A program made the translations under genes and the position numbers. Shown piece by piece: positions 34,933-46,690 of a stretch of 64,000 bases of DNA. The notes beneath the pieces were generated by a model. It was not told the origin of the DNA and ran no database searches. It saw only the letters and a program-made list of their open reading frames with translations. The stretch comes from Limnoperna fortunei (taxonomy: Eukaryota > Mollusca > Bivalvia > Mytilida > Modiolidae), in assembly GCA_944474755.1 (NCBI GenBank), contig OX104119.1, positions 44,355,927 through 44,419,926 on the forward strand, written 5' to 3'. Position 1 is the first letter of the stretch, and every line of letters begins with the position of its first letter.

Positions 34933-35055
34933 CAATCACTGACAGTTATTCGAAGTTTAGTTGTTCATCCATGGCTTAGCAACCATATAGGGACAAAACA
35001 GATATTGCATAACTTTATTGCAAAATTAGACCCAGAAGTGTCAAGGCAATATTAA
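34933..35055 (+). CDS. Candidate last exon of an unrecognised gene
   Basis: After acceptor TTTAACAG an open frame of 40 codons plus TAA reads QSLTVIRSLVVHPWLSNHIG, then ILHNFIAKLDPEVSRQY. Composition is protein-like (W, H, D/E balance) unlike the surrounding AT-rich sequence. No upstream exon was located, and the family is unknown. A Penelope-like fragment follows at 35485. Confidence 0.4.
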   Translation, partial: QSLTVIRSLVVHPWLSNHIGTKQILHNFIAKLDPEVSRQY

Positions 35056-35484
35056 CATGACCACAACATTGTAACACGATACACATACATGAAATATTTT
35101 TATGTTAAAAACTAAACAAGTTTTGTTTTAACAGCAATTATTGTTTATAGTGGAACAATATTTAATCAATGTATACATTAACATCTTATATATTAATAAA
35201 GGTCTGTGACAAAAAATATCAATTACATGAAAAATAGCAAAGAAAACCGACCGAACAACAAGAGCCAAAAGTCAAGGAACGTTACAAATCCGGATATAGA
35301 CAAAACGCAACACAAAAACCAAAAACACAAAAAACAGAAAGAGAGTAACCCGAACCCAATAAAAACCATGGGTGCACTCAGGTGCTCCGGACGAGTAAGC
35401 AGTGCCTGCCTCTAATTAGACACCCGTCGAGTTACTCATTGTCATGTTTAGAGAAAAGTCAAATCCAGGAATAGGAATCACTAC

Positions 35485-36157
35485 CTATGACTCAGCAAAC
35501 ATGTCAGATCGTATTTGAGACACTGATTTCCCATAAAGATCAATTAAGTTATGGTGACGACCATAGAACTTCTGGAGAGATAACATCAACCTAGGTGCAA
35601 CAAACCCTTGTTTGAGTAGTTTAGCAGTCAACAGCAGGGATCGGTCTAGAAAATCGGAATACCGATCGCAGGATCTAGAATAACGTATAAGTTGTGAAAT
35701 GTACACACCATACGCTGGAGCTGCTGGAATGTTGCTGTCGATGAACGGGAAGTTGACAATTGGAAAGTTGAAGTCATCACGTTTGTCGTAGAGTCTAGTT
35801 TGTAGTTTTCCTGAGTCTATTTTCTAGAAGTAGGTCTAAGTAAGAGGCTGAGCTTGGTGTATTGGTGGTGTCTTTAATTTCGAGCTCGCTAGGGTAAATT
35901 GAATGTAAATAGTCACCAAATTTAGCATTGTTGAGGGACAAAACATCATCAATAAAGCGGAATGTTAAATTAAAGGTCTGGGCCAGTGTCTTTTCTTTCT
36001 TCTTCAGCAGGCCTTCTAGGAACTCAGTCTCATAAGAGTACAAAAACAGGTCGGCGAGGAGAGGAGCACAATTAGTACCCATTGGAATACCAATAGTCTG
36101 TTGAAAAACATGTCCTCCAAACATGACGAATATGTTGTCAATCAGAAAATCTAACAT
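35485..36157 (-). pseudogene. Penelope-like reverse transcriptase fragment
   Basis: Leftward from 36157: LDFLIDNIFVMFGGHVFQQ, GIPMGTNCAPLLADLFLYSY, FRFIDDVLSLNN (catalytic IDD), YPSELEIKDTT and ASYLDLLLE; a frameshift near 35800 leads into a frame with YISQLIRYSRSC, LKQGFVAPRL and SLQKFYGRHH, ending near 35485. These blocks are the palm and thumb of Penelope-like RTs. The N-terminal half of the RT and the endonuclease are missing. It lies between two + strand exons and is antisense to them. A different copy from the endonuclease fragment at 31899, as orientation is the same but 3 kb of unrelated sequence separates them. Confidence 0.85.
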
Positions 36158-36345
36158 ATGACAGATTTGGTCTTCAGTATATTTATGTTAATTTTCATGA
36201 AAAACTGCCAAAACATTAGTACCAGTAATGGGACAGGGGATGAAATGTCATTTACAATGATGGCCGGATCTCTCACTACATGTATTTCACTATATGATAT
36301 TGTTGATTTTGATGAAAATTTCCAGAATTCATGTTTTTATTTCAG

Positions 36346-37401
36346 CATGCAGAAAGATCATGAGAATGCCTTTGAACATATAAAACTGGATGCAGACATT
36401 ATAAACCAGTATGTACTTACATATGTAGTATATTAATTAGTTTTAAGTTTTAATTTAAAATTAAATTACTATGTTTAGTAAACAAATTCTTAAATCCACA
36501 ACATTATGTTACATTTGCTTATATTTTCTTTAGAATATGTGGACCAACAATATATGACATTTAGTCATTTGTTATGTTTAGAGTTCTAAACCTAATTTTA
36601 GTACAACAATATGATTCAATTTTTTTTCAAAAATATTGATTTAAATTAGTGTTTGGCAGATATTTTACAATTGTCTCTTTTTAGCTCAGCTTAAGGCCAT
36701 CAGCTGGCATCCATTTTGGGTCTATTGTCTGCTCATTCTTTTGACTTTTATACTTCAGAACCAACGGGCAAAACACTGGCAATGCTGAAGAAATTTTAAC
36801 GATTCCTAGACTTGCAATTAAACGACCTTTATTCAGTTAAGAGTTATAATTCTTTAGTATTTAAACTAATTTGAAAAGGGGTAGTTTGTCTTAAGTTGAA
36901 ATATTTAAACACAAATTTTGGAATTCATCTGGTTTTTATTTTTGATATTTAAGTAAAGGTTAGAGCAAGAGCCTAATCAATGAAGCATAATGTCTTGAAT
37001 TACTTTAGTTGCCTCTGTGCTCAGTGGCCAATTAGCTATAGGTAGTTACCCATCTGACTATGATTACCTGAATGTCAACAATGGGATTGTCAGTTGTGAG
37101 TTTAAGCCTGACTTCGGGCATGGTATGCTTATTTCTAGCTTTGATTAACAAGGATTGCCAGTCATGTGGCAGAAGTTGGATGTTGTCATTAAAAACATGC
37201 AAGCAAACAAATATTTTAAATGCATCGCAAAAGATCTGCTGAATTGTAGTGAGTATTTCTTTTTGTTTCAGTGATCATTCATATGCAAACAGAGCAATTG
37301 AAGACCATGAAAATGCAGTAAATTTATTTGGGGAGGATGATTTTAATGAGGAAGAAGAAGATTGGAAGAACATTGATACCATCAGTGAATGCTTCCACTA
37401 G
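36346..37401 (+). CDS. Two candidate 3'-terminal exons of an unrecognised gene
   Basis: Exon 36346-36408 (acceptor TTTATTTCAG, donor GTATGT) and exon 37272-37401 (acceptor TTTGTTTCAG, stop TAG) join in phase: the split codon CA|T gives His. The product reads MQKDHENAFEHIKLDADIIN, then an acidic C-terminus (FGEDDFNEEEEDWKNIDT). No domain recognised. The intron (36409-37271) holds a decayed hairpin-type repeat start near 36683 (TAGCTCAGC) and a SINE remnant at 37005-37170. Good splice sites and an acidic, non-repetitive product support a real gene end. Confidence 0.45.
37005..37170 (+). mobile_element. Decayed tRNA-derived SINE
   Basis: Weakly retains GCTCAGTGGCC...AGGTAG (A-box region), TGAGTTTAAGCCTGAC (B-box region), GGGCATGGT and AACAAGGATTGCCAGT from the SINE family seen at 48531. 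Confidence 0.4.
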
Positions 37402-37991
37402 TAATTACAATTTTACATCCATATTGAAGACATTATCAGTCATTGAATTAACAGAAAAGATTTGTTTTTTTTAAGTGATTCAAGAAATTAGTACTAGATA
37501 AATTAATAAAATTTTCTTATGGTATTTGATGTTGTTAATTTAAAAGTTGTTTGTGACATAATCTATATCTGTTAGGTGATGTTAATTACTTTTATTAAAA
37601 TGGGTATATTCTGTCTATGTAATAAGCTGACCCTTTTACAAGTACATTTAGAAATGTAGGTTTTTTGCAATGATTTTCACACTCCAGTAATACACTTGAA
37701 CATGTGTTGCAGACATTTTGTTGTTAAATACCCCAGCTCGGAAGAAGAAAAGATATACAGTTTTATCCTTTTCTGTCCTTTCGCCCGTTCTTAACAAAAA
37801 TTTTCTAAGCAGTTTTCTACGCATCTTTTTACCGAACACTCTAATTTGTACACATAGTTGATACATGCAAACATTTTGGGAAAAGGGGGGGGGGGTATTA
37901 CTAGTGAGGATAAGCTCACAGTCCACACTTATTTTGGTGAAAAAATGCTTGGCTTTAAATAATAGGAGACCGTAGTTTTTAGTCATTTTAG

Positions 37992-38941
37992 GTGTCCAGA
38001 TTTGCTGCAAATGATGGTAAATGTGTGCATGAAAAATACTTTCAACATAAGTACAAGACAGATAGCGAGTATTGTTGCATCATATGCAGTATTGATGTTT
38101 GCAAGGCACAACAAGAACTCTGCGCTTCAGAGATGTTTAACTTTGACGGCAGTGAAAGGGAATGCCAATGATAAGGTAATAACATGTACATTTTTTAATT
38201 TGTTTTTACTACTTTTTTTTTTAATTTAGAGAAACGGAATTTTACATTAGTACCCTTATTATTGGAGTTCTCCAATCTTGATAATGCACCCCTATTAATG
38301 TAATATCCTTTATTAACTTGGTTTCTCACTGCAGACACACGTGGAAAAATACCCCTCAAAATTGTATACCTTGAAATCTATATATTACTATTTTATTGGG
38401 ATTTTATTATTTTGGTAATCATGTAATTAATGTAGACACAAGTTGAACAACAGGATTGATTCAGGATTACAACTTGAAATCTTATTGTTAAATCAAATGC
38501 TCTGGTAGATTTTATACTTGAGATCAAATGAGCAATGCATGCTTATTTACAAGAAATGTTATGCTTTTAATTCTGAAATCTGTTTTGTGTAAAATTTCAG
38601 AAAATATAATGTTTTTAGAAAATATTGATTGGAAATGCATCAGAATACTATAGATATATATTTTTTCAACAGTTTCTTAGGAGACTGAATAGAATGTCAT
38701 TGGCTCTTTCCTGTTCAGGCAAGATACAGCATTTGACAAAGCAGCAGATTCAACAAAAAATTTGCTCATTGAGTCTTTAAAAAAGAATCCAATGCTAAAA
38801 ATTACTGGTGATAACCTTGATATGTATATTGTCACAAACCATCAGCGACAAGAATATTGAAACAAAGACATACATTGGTTTGCATCTTATATAACCACAG
38901 CCAGATTTGACTATTCTAATTTGTCAGCTGATGCACCAAAC
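37992..38941 (+). pseudogene. Two exons of a repeat-family-like protein with an in-frame TGA
   Basis: Exon 37992-38175 (61 codons; CPDLLQMMVNVCMKNTF, then YAVLMFARHNKNSALQRCLT) joins in phase to exon 38693-38941 (83 codons; acceptor TGAATAG, donor GTAAGC). The second exon reads MLKITGDNLDMYI, HQRQEY, a TGA at 38858-38860, then NKDIHWFASYITTARFDYS. The ITGDN...NKD-HxFAS pattern resembles, from memory, a large uncharacterised protein family common in corals and molluscs; no function is known. The single stop in an otherwise open exon suggests a decaying copy, though readthrough or an assembly error is possible. Confidence 0.5.
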
Positions 38942-39661
38942 GTAAGCTTGTAATTAAGAAAATGGCATGCTTTAAAAGTTTATAACTGATTTTGGAATGT
39001 TTCATGAATTATTGAAATGCATAATTAGAATAATTATAAAAAACTAGTTTGTTAAACAACATCAAATATTCTTTCATTTTATTTCATCATACATGTATCT
39101 AAATAAAGTTATATGTCTCTAAACTTAAATATAATAACTTAGTACAAATAAATAACTGGCTAATGATAGACAGAATATATCAAGTTCTGTAACATAAGAA
39201 AATGAAAGAGTTCTCCAGCATGTTTTGTTTGTTTGCAAACTGTTTTATTTTGATACGTCCAGCTATCTGCATGATTAATTAGTCTTTGTAGTACAAGGAA
39301 GTGCAGCAGTTTTCATAATTGAAGATGTCAGTTCAAGTCTGACCAAAGGCATTGATATCTGCAGATATTCTGTCCTGGTCATGATTTCTGTATCATTAAT
39401 TTATGATTTGGTGTTTATAAACTTCCTTGTAGTACTTACTAAGCACAAAAGAAGAATAAAAAAGGTTAAATACCTGTAATATTGATAGTTTCTCTCCTGT
39501 GAGAATTCTTTGTTATTTTTTTGTAGCTGTGGTTCATGTGAACCTACAAATTGTATATCAATTAGCAGTTTCAAGACAAAGGGCATTTAATCTGTCTTAG
39601 TAGGCTTGAAGTCAATGACACCACTACTACACTTAAGTCGACCTAAAATAATTTTTTGTAG

Positions 39662-41519
39662 AAATAGAATTGGGAAAACTACAAACTAAACTTTTTGAAA
39701 ATTACGATGACTTTAACTGCCTCGTTATGACTCGCAACAAAGACAGAGACTCTGTGCTGAACAAAATATACCATATAGTGCAGGGTATGCCTATTATATA
39801 ATATTGATAAAAACTCCTATATAAGATGTATAGATTATATATTTATACAAATACGTATTTGTATAAATATACACAAAAATGGATTGAACACAATTGAGAC
39901 ATACTGATGAAGATCTATATGGTTTACATTTTTATGCTGTAATATGATTATCAGCATAAAAATATTAAATTTACAGACATTATAAAACTTCAATCAAGAA
40001 CTAAATGTGAATGAATAAATGAAAATAGATAAATTGGCTAGAACAATGTGTATAAAGGTGAGTGTGTGTTGAAAAGGTAATGTTGAATGGGTTTGTATTC
40101 TTAATATAGTCAAACATTCGATTTTTTTTACTTACAATTTATATTGCTTCTGGAAGATTTCCAAGAAAGATATGCATGGATCTATTAGTCTTACATATAT
40201 TAAACATGTAGAGTCCTCAAAAACAAAATCCCAAAACGTTATGCCAAACCGACCACCTATACTTTGAAAGAAGAAATTTATAACAAGTTAGAACATTTTC
40301 ATGTCTTCAGTACAGAATAAAAAATTTCCTCCATTGTTAATTAAATTACATGCCAACACACCCGTTTAAATAGTGATAAAATACTGTTTTGTCAATGCAA
40401 AAAAATGTTCTGTCAACGAACCACAAATGTGTTGTACTTAGTAACTTTCTGATCGCCAACTGGCCGTTAACAAATAACCGCCAGACAAACATTACCAGCC
40501 AGAAAATATTTGATTATGTTCACGATTTTGTTAAAATGTACTGTTTAGTGTGCACAAAGAATGGCTATTTCAAGAAAACATTCAAAACATTTCTAATTGA
40601 TAATTTTATGTGAAGAATATGGATCAGAAGATGCAATCATCAATATCTTTGTAAATCTCATAACATGGGGACTGCTGATTCTAAATATGAATGACACAGC
40701 CAAAGAGGGAGGATTTAGAAAGAGAGCATTCCTTTTTTTTTGCCACTCTAGACTAAGCAAATATTTTACTGAAATGGTGAACTTGATATACTTAACAGAA
40801 TTAGGCTCTCGTCTGAGATGAAGATAAGGGTCTTATAGAGATTTTTCCTAAACACAAAAGCTGATCTGATGCAAGAACACAATGTCAGGAACAAAAAGTA
40901 TTTAATTAGAATCTTAGGTATGCTTAAATTAAACATTCGTAAATTAAACATTTAAGACCACTTACAGGAAAAATAAATATTATATTGTGGTTATATTCAT
41001 AAGAGACCAATAAGTATGTAGAACAAAAACATATTAACTACCCATGCAATTGAAAAATAACTTTCAACACAAAATCCTACTTAAAAAACAAAGAGTGGAA
41101 AATAATAATAAAATAAATATGTAAATAAATTGACTTGAAATGTACCTGATGATCCAGTACAAAACCAAAAAAAATATTGCTTTTATATAAAATATAGCAT
41201 GTTGCATTTCTCTAAATTTCCTTTAATTTTGTTTTAAAGGAGCTAATAAAACAGAAAAGGCAGTGGCAAGAGCTTGTAGGAATAGAGATGTATGCCAAGG
41301 AATTTCAAAACTCTCAGGAAACCACACCAAAAAAAGTTCATCAAAAGACTTGGAACTGCTTACAAAAACATTGAGAGAAGTTTAACCATTTGATTATGTA
41401 AAATGGAGAAAATTTGAAACATTTGCAAACAGTTATAAAAACCCACACACTATTGTACATCGCAATGATTTACTTGACGGTATAAAGAAAAAGGTTTTTA
41501 GACTTTATTTAAATTGCTA
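39662..41519 (+). pseudogene. Two further exons of an unrecognised gene with an in-frame TAA
   Basis: Exon 39662-39784 (ELGKLQTKLFENYDDFNCLV, DRDSVLNKIYHIVQ; acceptor TTTTTTGTAG, donor GTATGC) joins in phase to an exon beginning at 41241 (acceptor TTTTAAAG): GANKTEKAVARACRNRDV, DLELLTKTLREV, then TAA at 41386-41388. The same frame stays open for another 43 codons (FDYVKWRKFETFANSYKN...) to a second stop at 41517-41519. The protein-like continuation suggests the first stop is a mutation. It may belong with the 37992 exons; phases do not forbid it. Family unknown. Confidence 0.45.
39838..39871. repeat. Perfect 34-nt palindrome
   Basis: Centred on ATACGTAT; each arm reads TATATTTATACAAATAC. It lies 53 bp after the donor of the 39662 exon. 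It could extrude as a cruciform; no role is evident. Confidence 0.8.
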
Positions 41520-41604
41520 ATTCAGTTTATATTTTGTATTTTGTATTTTGTCAATTGATGCTGAAGCAAATGTACGCAGATGTCCATTACTACTTGAAAT
41601 TTAT

Positions 41605-41905
41605 TACTTTTCTATTGTTTGTAGTTGTGACTGTGATATTTGTTGACCAAGCTGTTTTCATATATGACTTTTCTATTGTTTGTAGTTGTGACTGTGATAT
41701 TTGTTGACCAAACTGTTTCCATTTATGACTTTTCTATTGTTTGTAGTTTTGACTGTGATATTTGCTAACCAAACTGTTTCCGTTTTTGACCTTTCCAATG
41801 TTTGTAGTTTGGACTACAATTATTTGTAAACCAAATTGTTTCAATTTATGATTTTTTCCCATTGTTTGTTGTTTGAACTGTGATATATTTTTACCAAATC
41901 ATTTT
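41605..41905. repeat. 60-bp tandem array, five copies
   Basis: TTCTATTGTTTGTAGTTG and TTGACCAAACTGTTTCC recur at about 60-61-bp steps from 41608, with divergence increasing to the right; a further relic is near 42085. It sits just after the 41.2-kb exon, possibly in its 3' UTR. Confidence 0.8.
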
Positions 41906-42514
41906 CAGTCGACATGTTTCATATATATGTTTTATAGTGGGTCAGGTTCATGATTACCCATTGGACTTGTTTGGTCATATCCTTTTATGTAAGAATGTTC
42001 TCAAAATAGTTTATAAGAGCCTGTAATGTTTTTTGTATTACATCATCTCATACATTTATTACACCTTAATACGTTTTTGTGGTCTTTTGGACTGTGCCAT
42101 TTATTGACCAAATCTTTGTTTTAGTATATTTCTGTTGTATTTTATGTTTATTATGTATGTATGTAATTGTACAAAAATGTTTTTATTTATAATTGACTGT
42201 ATTGCAACATGTGTTGATAACCTAAATAAGCTCTACCCGAATTTTAATTATTATTACTCTAATACTTGTATAAAGAACACACTATGTAGAACTCACTATG
42301 TCTATAGAAAATTAATTGAAAAATAATTTAATTTGATTTGTAAGCTGAAATCTAATTGGTTTATTTTAATCAATCAACCCTTATTATAAGATATAACTTG
42401 CGTGACTTATGACTATTCTTACCCCAATAAAATTCAAATATTTCCATGACGTCAACAACGTTTTTACCATAAAAATTGTTAAGATTTTTAGTTAAAATTA
42501 AATTATAAGAAATA

Positions 42515-42647
42515 TTTCAAATTTCTGAACAGGTTATATGATATAATATGGTTTGGGTCTGTTTGAACCATTCACTAATTTGCGGTTTATTAGGCGTGAA
42601 CAGAACCAAACCATATTATATCATATAACCTGTTCAGAAATTTGAAA
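42515..42647. repeat. Inverted repeat with perfect 42-bp arms
   Basis: Arms 42515-42556 and 42606-42647 are exact reverse complements (outer TTTCAAATTTCTGAACAGG), separated by 49 bp. No TSD or known TIR is obvious. Could be a snap-back MITE or a strong hairpin transcript. Confidence 0.85.
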
Positions 42648-43619
42648 CAGCAACAAAAATATAATGAACAATACAAGATTAAATTGTTTGCATATAATAT
42701 TTCTAAGGACTTAAAACTGTAATTTTTAACCATTAATTATTCATTATTAACCATTGCATCTTTATACACAAATGACAAAACAGATGACGTGCCAATAATA
42801 AAAAACAACATAACAATCAACTTATGTCATACACGTGAATGTTATATTAAGTATAGAAAATTTAAGAAATAATTTATAAAGACTGTGGTTTATCCTTGTT
42901 TTAAAACAGGGTGACAGTGAATTATTTTTATTCTAATAATATAATTACAGTTCATTTATGATATTAACGTATTTATAGTATTTCTGTCACAAACTGGCTG
43001 TGCCGTCAATGTAACACACAATATATTGCAACGGGTAATTATAGCGCTTGTCGCTATTTATAAGATTAATACGACATACACAATAGCTTTCCGGTGGAAG
43101 TTAAATTTTGGATTGGAACAGCCCTTCAAAACATGCCCTCCTCGTCGTCATTTTTACCACAGTTGTGGTCTCATAGCTTTTAAAGCACGTCATATTAGAA
43201 TTTATAATAAAATTAAACTAAAGAAACTTAGTGAGCAAATACCCTGCATCCCTATCAAATTCTAAACAATTCTGATGAGTAGTTATGTGTAAAAGCACTT
43301 ACAATTAGTTCCTTACATATACTTTGAGAAATTGTTTTCAATGTAGCATAACTACTACAAATAATATCCAATCATAACTTCTTGTCTACAACTACATATG
43401 GTGTTTTTCATTCCTGCCTAGTTTCGCAAAATTCTAATCATAAGTTTCAGGAGAAGTGCTTACAAGGTGTTTAATACATATATTTAGAGAACAGATGGTG
43501 GAATTTTTGTTATTCTGTAGATGTATAGTTATACATGTAATACAATGATATACACACATTTATACATAGACAAGTAATGAGATTTAGGAGATAATTGTAT
43601 TGTATTTTAAGATTTGCCA
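42648..43619. other. Unassigned AT-rich region
   Basis: A 79-codon frame at 43026-43265 has no splice support or recognisable motif; nothing else is supported. Confidence 0.35.
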
Positions 43620-43692
43620 GCATCAATTGGTGATTTGATGGTCGGAAATATCCGTTTACTGGCTCTCCGAACATCAAATCACCAGCTGATGC
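43620..43692. ncRNA. Pre-miRNA-sized hairpin, candidate only
   Basis: 73 nt fold: GCATCA/TGATGC pair, a 3x3 internal loop, GGTGATTTGATG/CATCAAATCACC pair (12 bp), one mismatch, TCGGA/TCCGA pair and a 19-nt loop. Size and stem match a pre-miRNA, but I recognise no known seed and strand is unknown; a small transposon relic would look the same. Confidence 0.25.
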
Positions 43693-44641
43693 AGACAAAA
43701 CTCCAAATACATTACGGTTATCTCCATTCTAATGCTACACCATAAAAAACTATATTATTAACTGATTAAAATAGAAAAAATTTTTACCGGGAATAACGTC
43801 TGTGCTTGCGTTGAATTGATGCCATAAAATTTTTAACGTTGTCCAATCAGAATTGATGTTACATCAATAATTGAATAAGAATAGATATTACAACCCCTTG
43901 GGTCGAGTAAGCTAACAATTAAAACAAAAAAAAATTGATTTACAACATATTCATTTCCACAAAACATTTAATGACAAGTGCATCCTCACACTGTAGTCAA
44001 AATCTACTATAGTCAAAGTCAGCTTCGGTCCCTCCAGGAGAATGCATATATTTTGCCTGTTATTGTATTCATGGCTTTATATTTTGTTACCAAAAAGCGT
44101 AAAAATGAATTTACATCCAATCTTTCTTTTAGGAAATGTTATGCTCATTACTACTTAAATCGGATTTTTCTGACCTCAACGGAGATTTCCCATTGTCAAT
44201 TTCGTCATGTTTTGCCTCCAAGCACTTTTTGTTTACAAATTGTCGGCAGTTTCCGTATCATTTGTCAACCAATCAGATTTGAGTTCCATTTGCCGAATAC
44301 GCAATTTCTCGCTTGAGGAAAATATTCTAGGAAAATATGTACATTCTAGCCATTTCTGACGTGAGTATGTAGTGTAATTGTAAGTTAATTATTTAACTTT
44401 CCATATTACAGAACAGTTGTCAACTGTCTTTAAATATCAACAAACAAAGCAGTTAGTCGTAAACCACAGCCACGGCAGTTGTCTAAGCAGACCCACGTGG
44501 TTATTATTTTTTTGTTTACAATCTGAGAATGAATTTTAGTTGAAATTTTATTGTTTATATTCAGTTGTAGTAGCTAGGGTCTGAATGATGATTGTGACTA
44601 TTTGGAAGCAGTTCGGTAAAGTGGTTTGGGGGGTGTCGGGT

Positions 44642-45249
44642 CGTTTCGCCCCGACTACCTGTTCGCCCTGAGTCGATTCTCTCGGGTCGTTTCGCACCTA
44701 TAAAGTGAGTCGTTTCGCCCTGGGTCTTTTCGCACCTCTAAATAAAAACAATGTGTATCTTTAAACGAAAAAGCGTATTTTGTGTGTTGGAGCTGATGAA
44801 CTTTATATAATAAAGCGCATTTTCGCAAAATTATGTTCGAACTTTGTGTATAAAAAATATAACAATTATAATTTTATTTGTGTATTACTTCATCAAAATA
44901 ATTCAATTAATATGTTAATAACTGTCAAATACCAATTATCATGTTTTAATGTGATGATTAAAAGAAATTAATTATGTTAAATTTCAATCAAATTAAGAAA
45001 CACTTTAATTGATCGAGATCGAGGTTGTGCCATCATGTCAGTTAATTAAAAGTTCAAAGTAATTTGTGAAATGTTTAATTAGCCAAAACATAGGCTGTAA
45101 AACTCACCTGAATATATAAATATGAGCCACACCAGTGGCAATCATTTCACACTCAACCTTCACGATATCTATTCAACAAAAAACGCGAACGGGATTCGGG
45201 GCGAAACGACCCAGAGGCGAACGGGATTCGGGCGAAACGACCCGGATTC
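44642..45249. mobile_element. Non-autonomous TIR element with iterated GTCGTTTCGCCC motifs and 9-bp TSD
   Basis: The left end begins GGTGTCGGGTCGTTTCGCC with further copies of the motif to about 44735; the right end (inverse) begins GAATCCGGGTCGTTTCGCCC with copies back to 45186. GGTTTGGGG flanks both sides (44633-44641, 45250-45258), but the right copy runs into a G-tract. The interior is AT-rich and non-coding. A 9-bp duplication suggests Mutator-type transposition. Confidence 0.7.
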
Positions 45250-45259
45250 GGTTTGGGGG

Positions 45260-46257
45260 GGGGGGGTCTGGAATCCGGGTAGTTCACTATAGGGGTACAT
45301 GTCAAATCGTCACGTAAAAAAAAGTCAATTCGGCACCCCGGAAGAGTCATATCGGTATCAACTTTGGCACCTGTTAATTTATTTACTTCTTACAATGACA
45401 TAGTAGTTTATTCGTTTCTTCAACATTTCTACTTAGACTAAAACAACAACCAATTAAGACAGGGGATTAAGAGGCGTTCAAAATGAGAGGTTAAGGATTA
45501 TCCAATACAGAATATATAAACAGCTTTTAGATATACCGGTAATGATGGGCAATTGAACTTTTTGCTATTTTTTTTATTGTTTATTATTTATTCTTTTCTT
45601 TTATTATTATTATTGTGAATTGTATTGGTTTTTTTAATTTTATTATATTTTATTAGAGACATATAAATAATTATGTCTCTGATTTTATGCATAGCAATAC
45701 TTTAGTATGTCTAGCACTTGCAAAATTGATTCATTTCAAAACATTAACCATCTCATTATATTGCATCAGCATTTTTACACTGTTGATAAGGTAACTAGTT
45801 GTAGAAACACCGTTGTCGTCTGATAGTATTAATAATCGCCGTGAATTTTATATCTATTTATCTATAAGTATCTATACTTCAAGTTAGATATATTGGTTAT
45901 ACTAGTCCAATACTTCCTTGGTTATATTTTTTTAATAATGATTTAATGTAATAAATAATTTGTATGAAATTCGAAATTATAGACCATACAATATTTGTTT
46001 TGTATCACTGTAAATGATATTTCCTTTTGCGTAAAACAAAATGCAGAATAATGAGTTAAGACACAAAATTTATAACTAGCCAACGTTTATTAAACAAGTA
46101 AATTTTACACGTAATATCAACATAATAATCGTTTAGATGCCCCTTAATCCCCACACTTATTTGAATGTTGTTTTTACTAATTATCAAATGTTGGAGAAAC
46201 TCAATAAATACTGTTCATTTTTATATGCCCATCAATATGTCATCTACATGTCACACT
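45260..46257. other. Unassigned AT-rich region
   Basis: No gene, RNA or clear repeat was recognised. Confidence 0.4.
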
Positions 46258-46445
46258 GTATCGTGTCACTGCGGGCAGGGTGTACTTGACTTACAATCTT
46301 AATTGACAAGGATGTACAGTTTTCCTACCGAAGGTTCGGGTTTTCTCCATGTACTCCATCTTCCTCCCCCAATAAAACGGGATGCCATAAAATAGCGGAA
46401 AAATTGCTGAAAGTGGCTTTCAGCAATTTTTCCGCTATTTCATAC
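46258..46445 (+). mobile_element. SINE 3' part ending in a perfect hairpin
   Basis: Body and tail of the SINE family (GCGGGCAGGGTGTACTTGAC, AATTGACAAGGATG, TTCCTCCCCCAATAAAA). At the tail AAATAGCGGAAAAATTGCTG plus AAAG is followed, after TGG, by its exact inverse (46390-46413 and 46417-46440). The tRNA head is missing. Confidence 0.65.
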
Positions 46446-46690
46446 AAACAAACACTGACTATCTTGATAATACCCTTACAGATTTTCTTCAAATTACACA
46501 CAGTTGTTAATTATATTAGCCTCTGGGTTTGTATACTAGTACTTTATAGTAAATATCTGAATTTCCACTTAGGATAATGAGAGTTTGTTCTCGAAAAAGG
46601 GTGATTTTTTGTTTTTAAACATTTTCACAAATTTTGTTGAAAGTTTAGCGAATTGTTTATTGTTATAGATTTAAGCTTCATTTCATTTTT

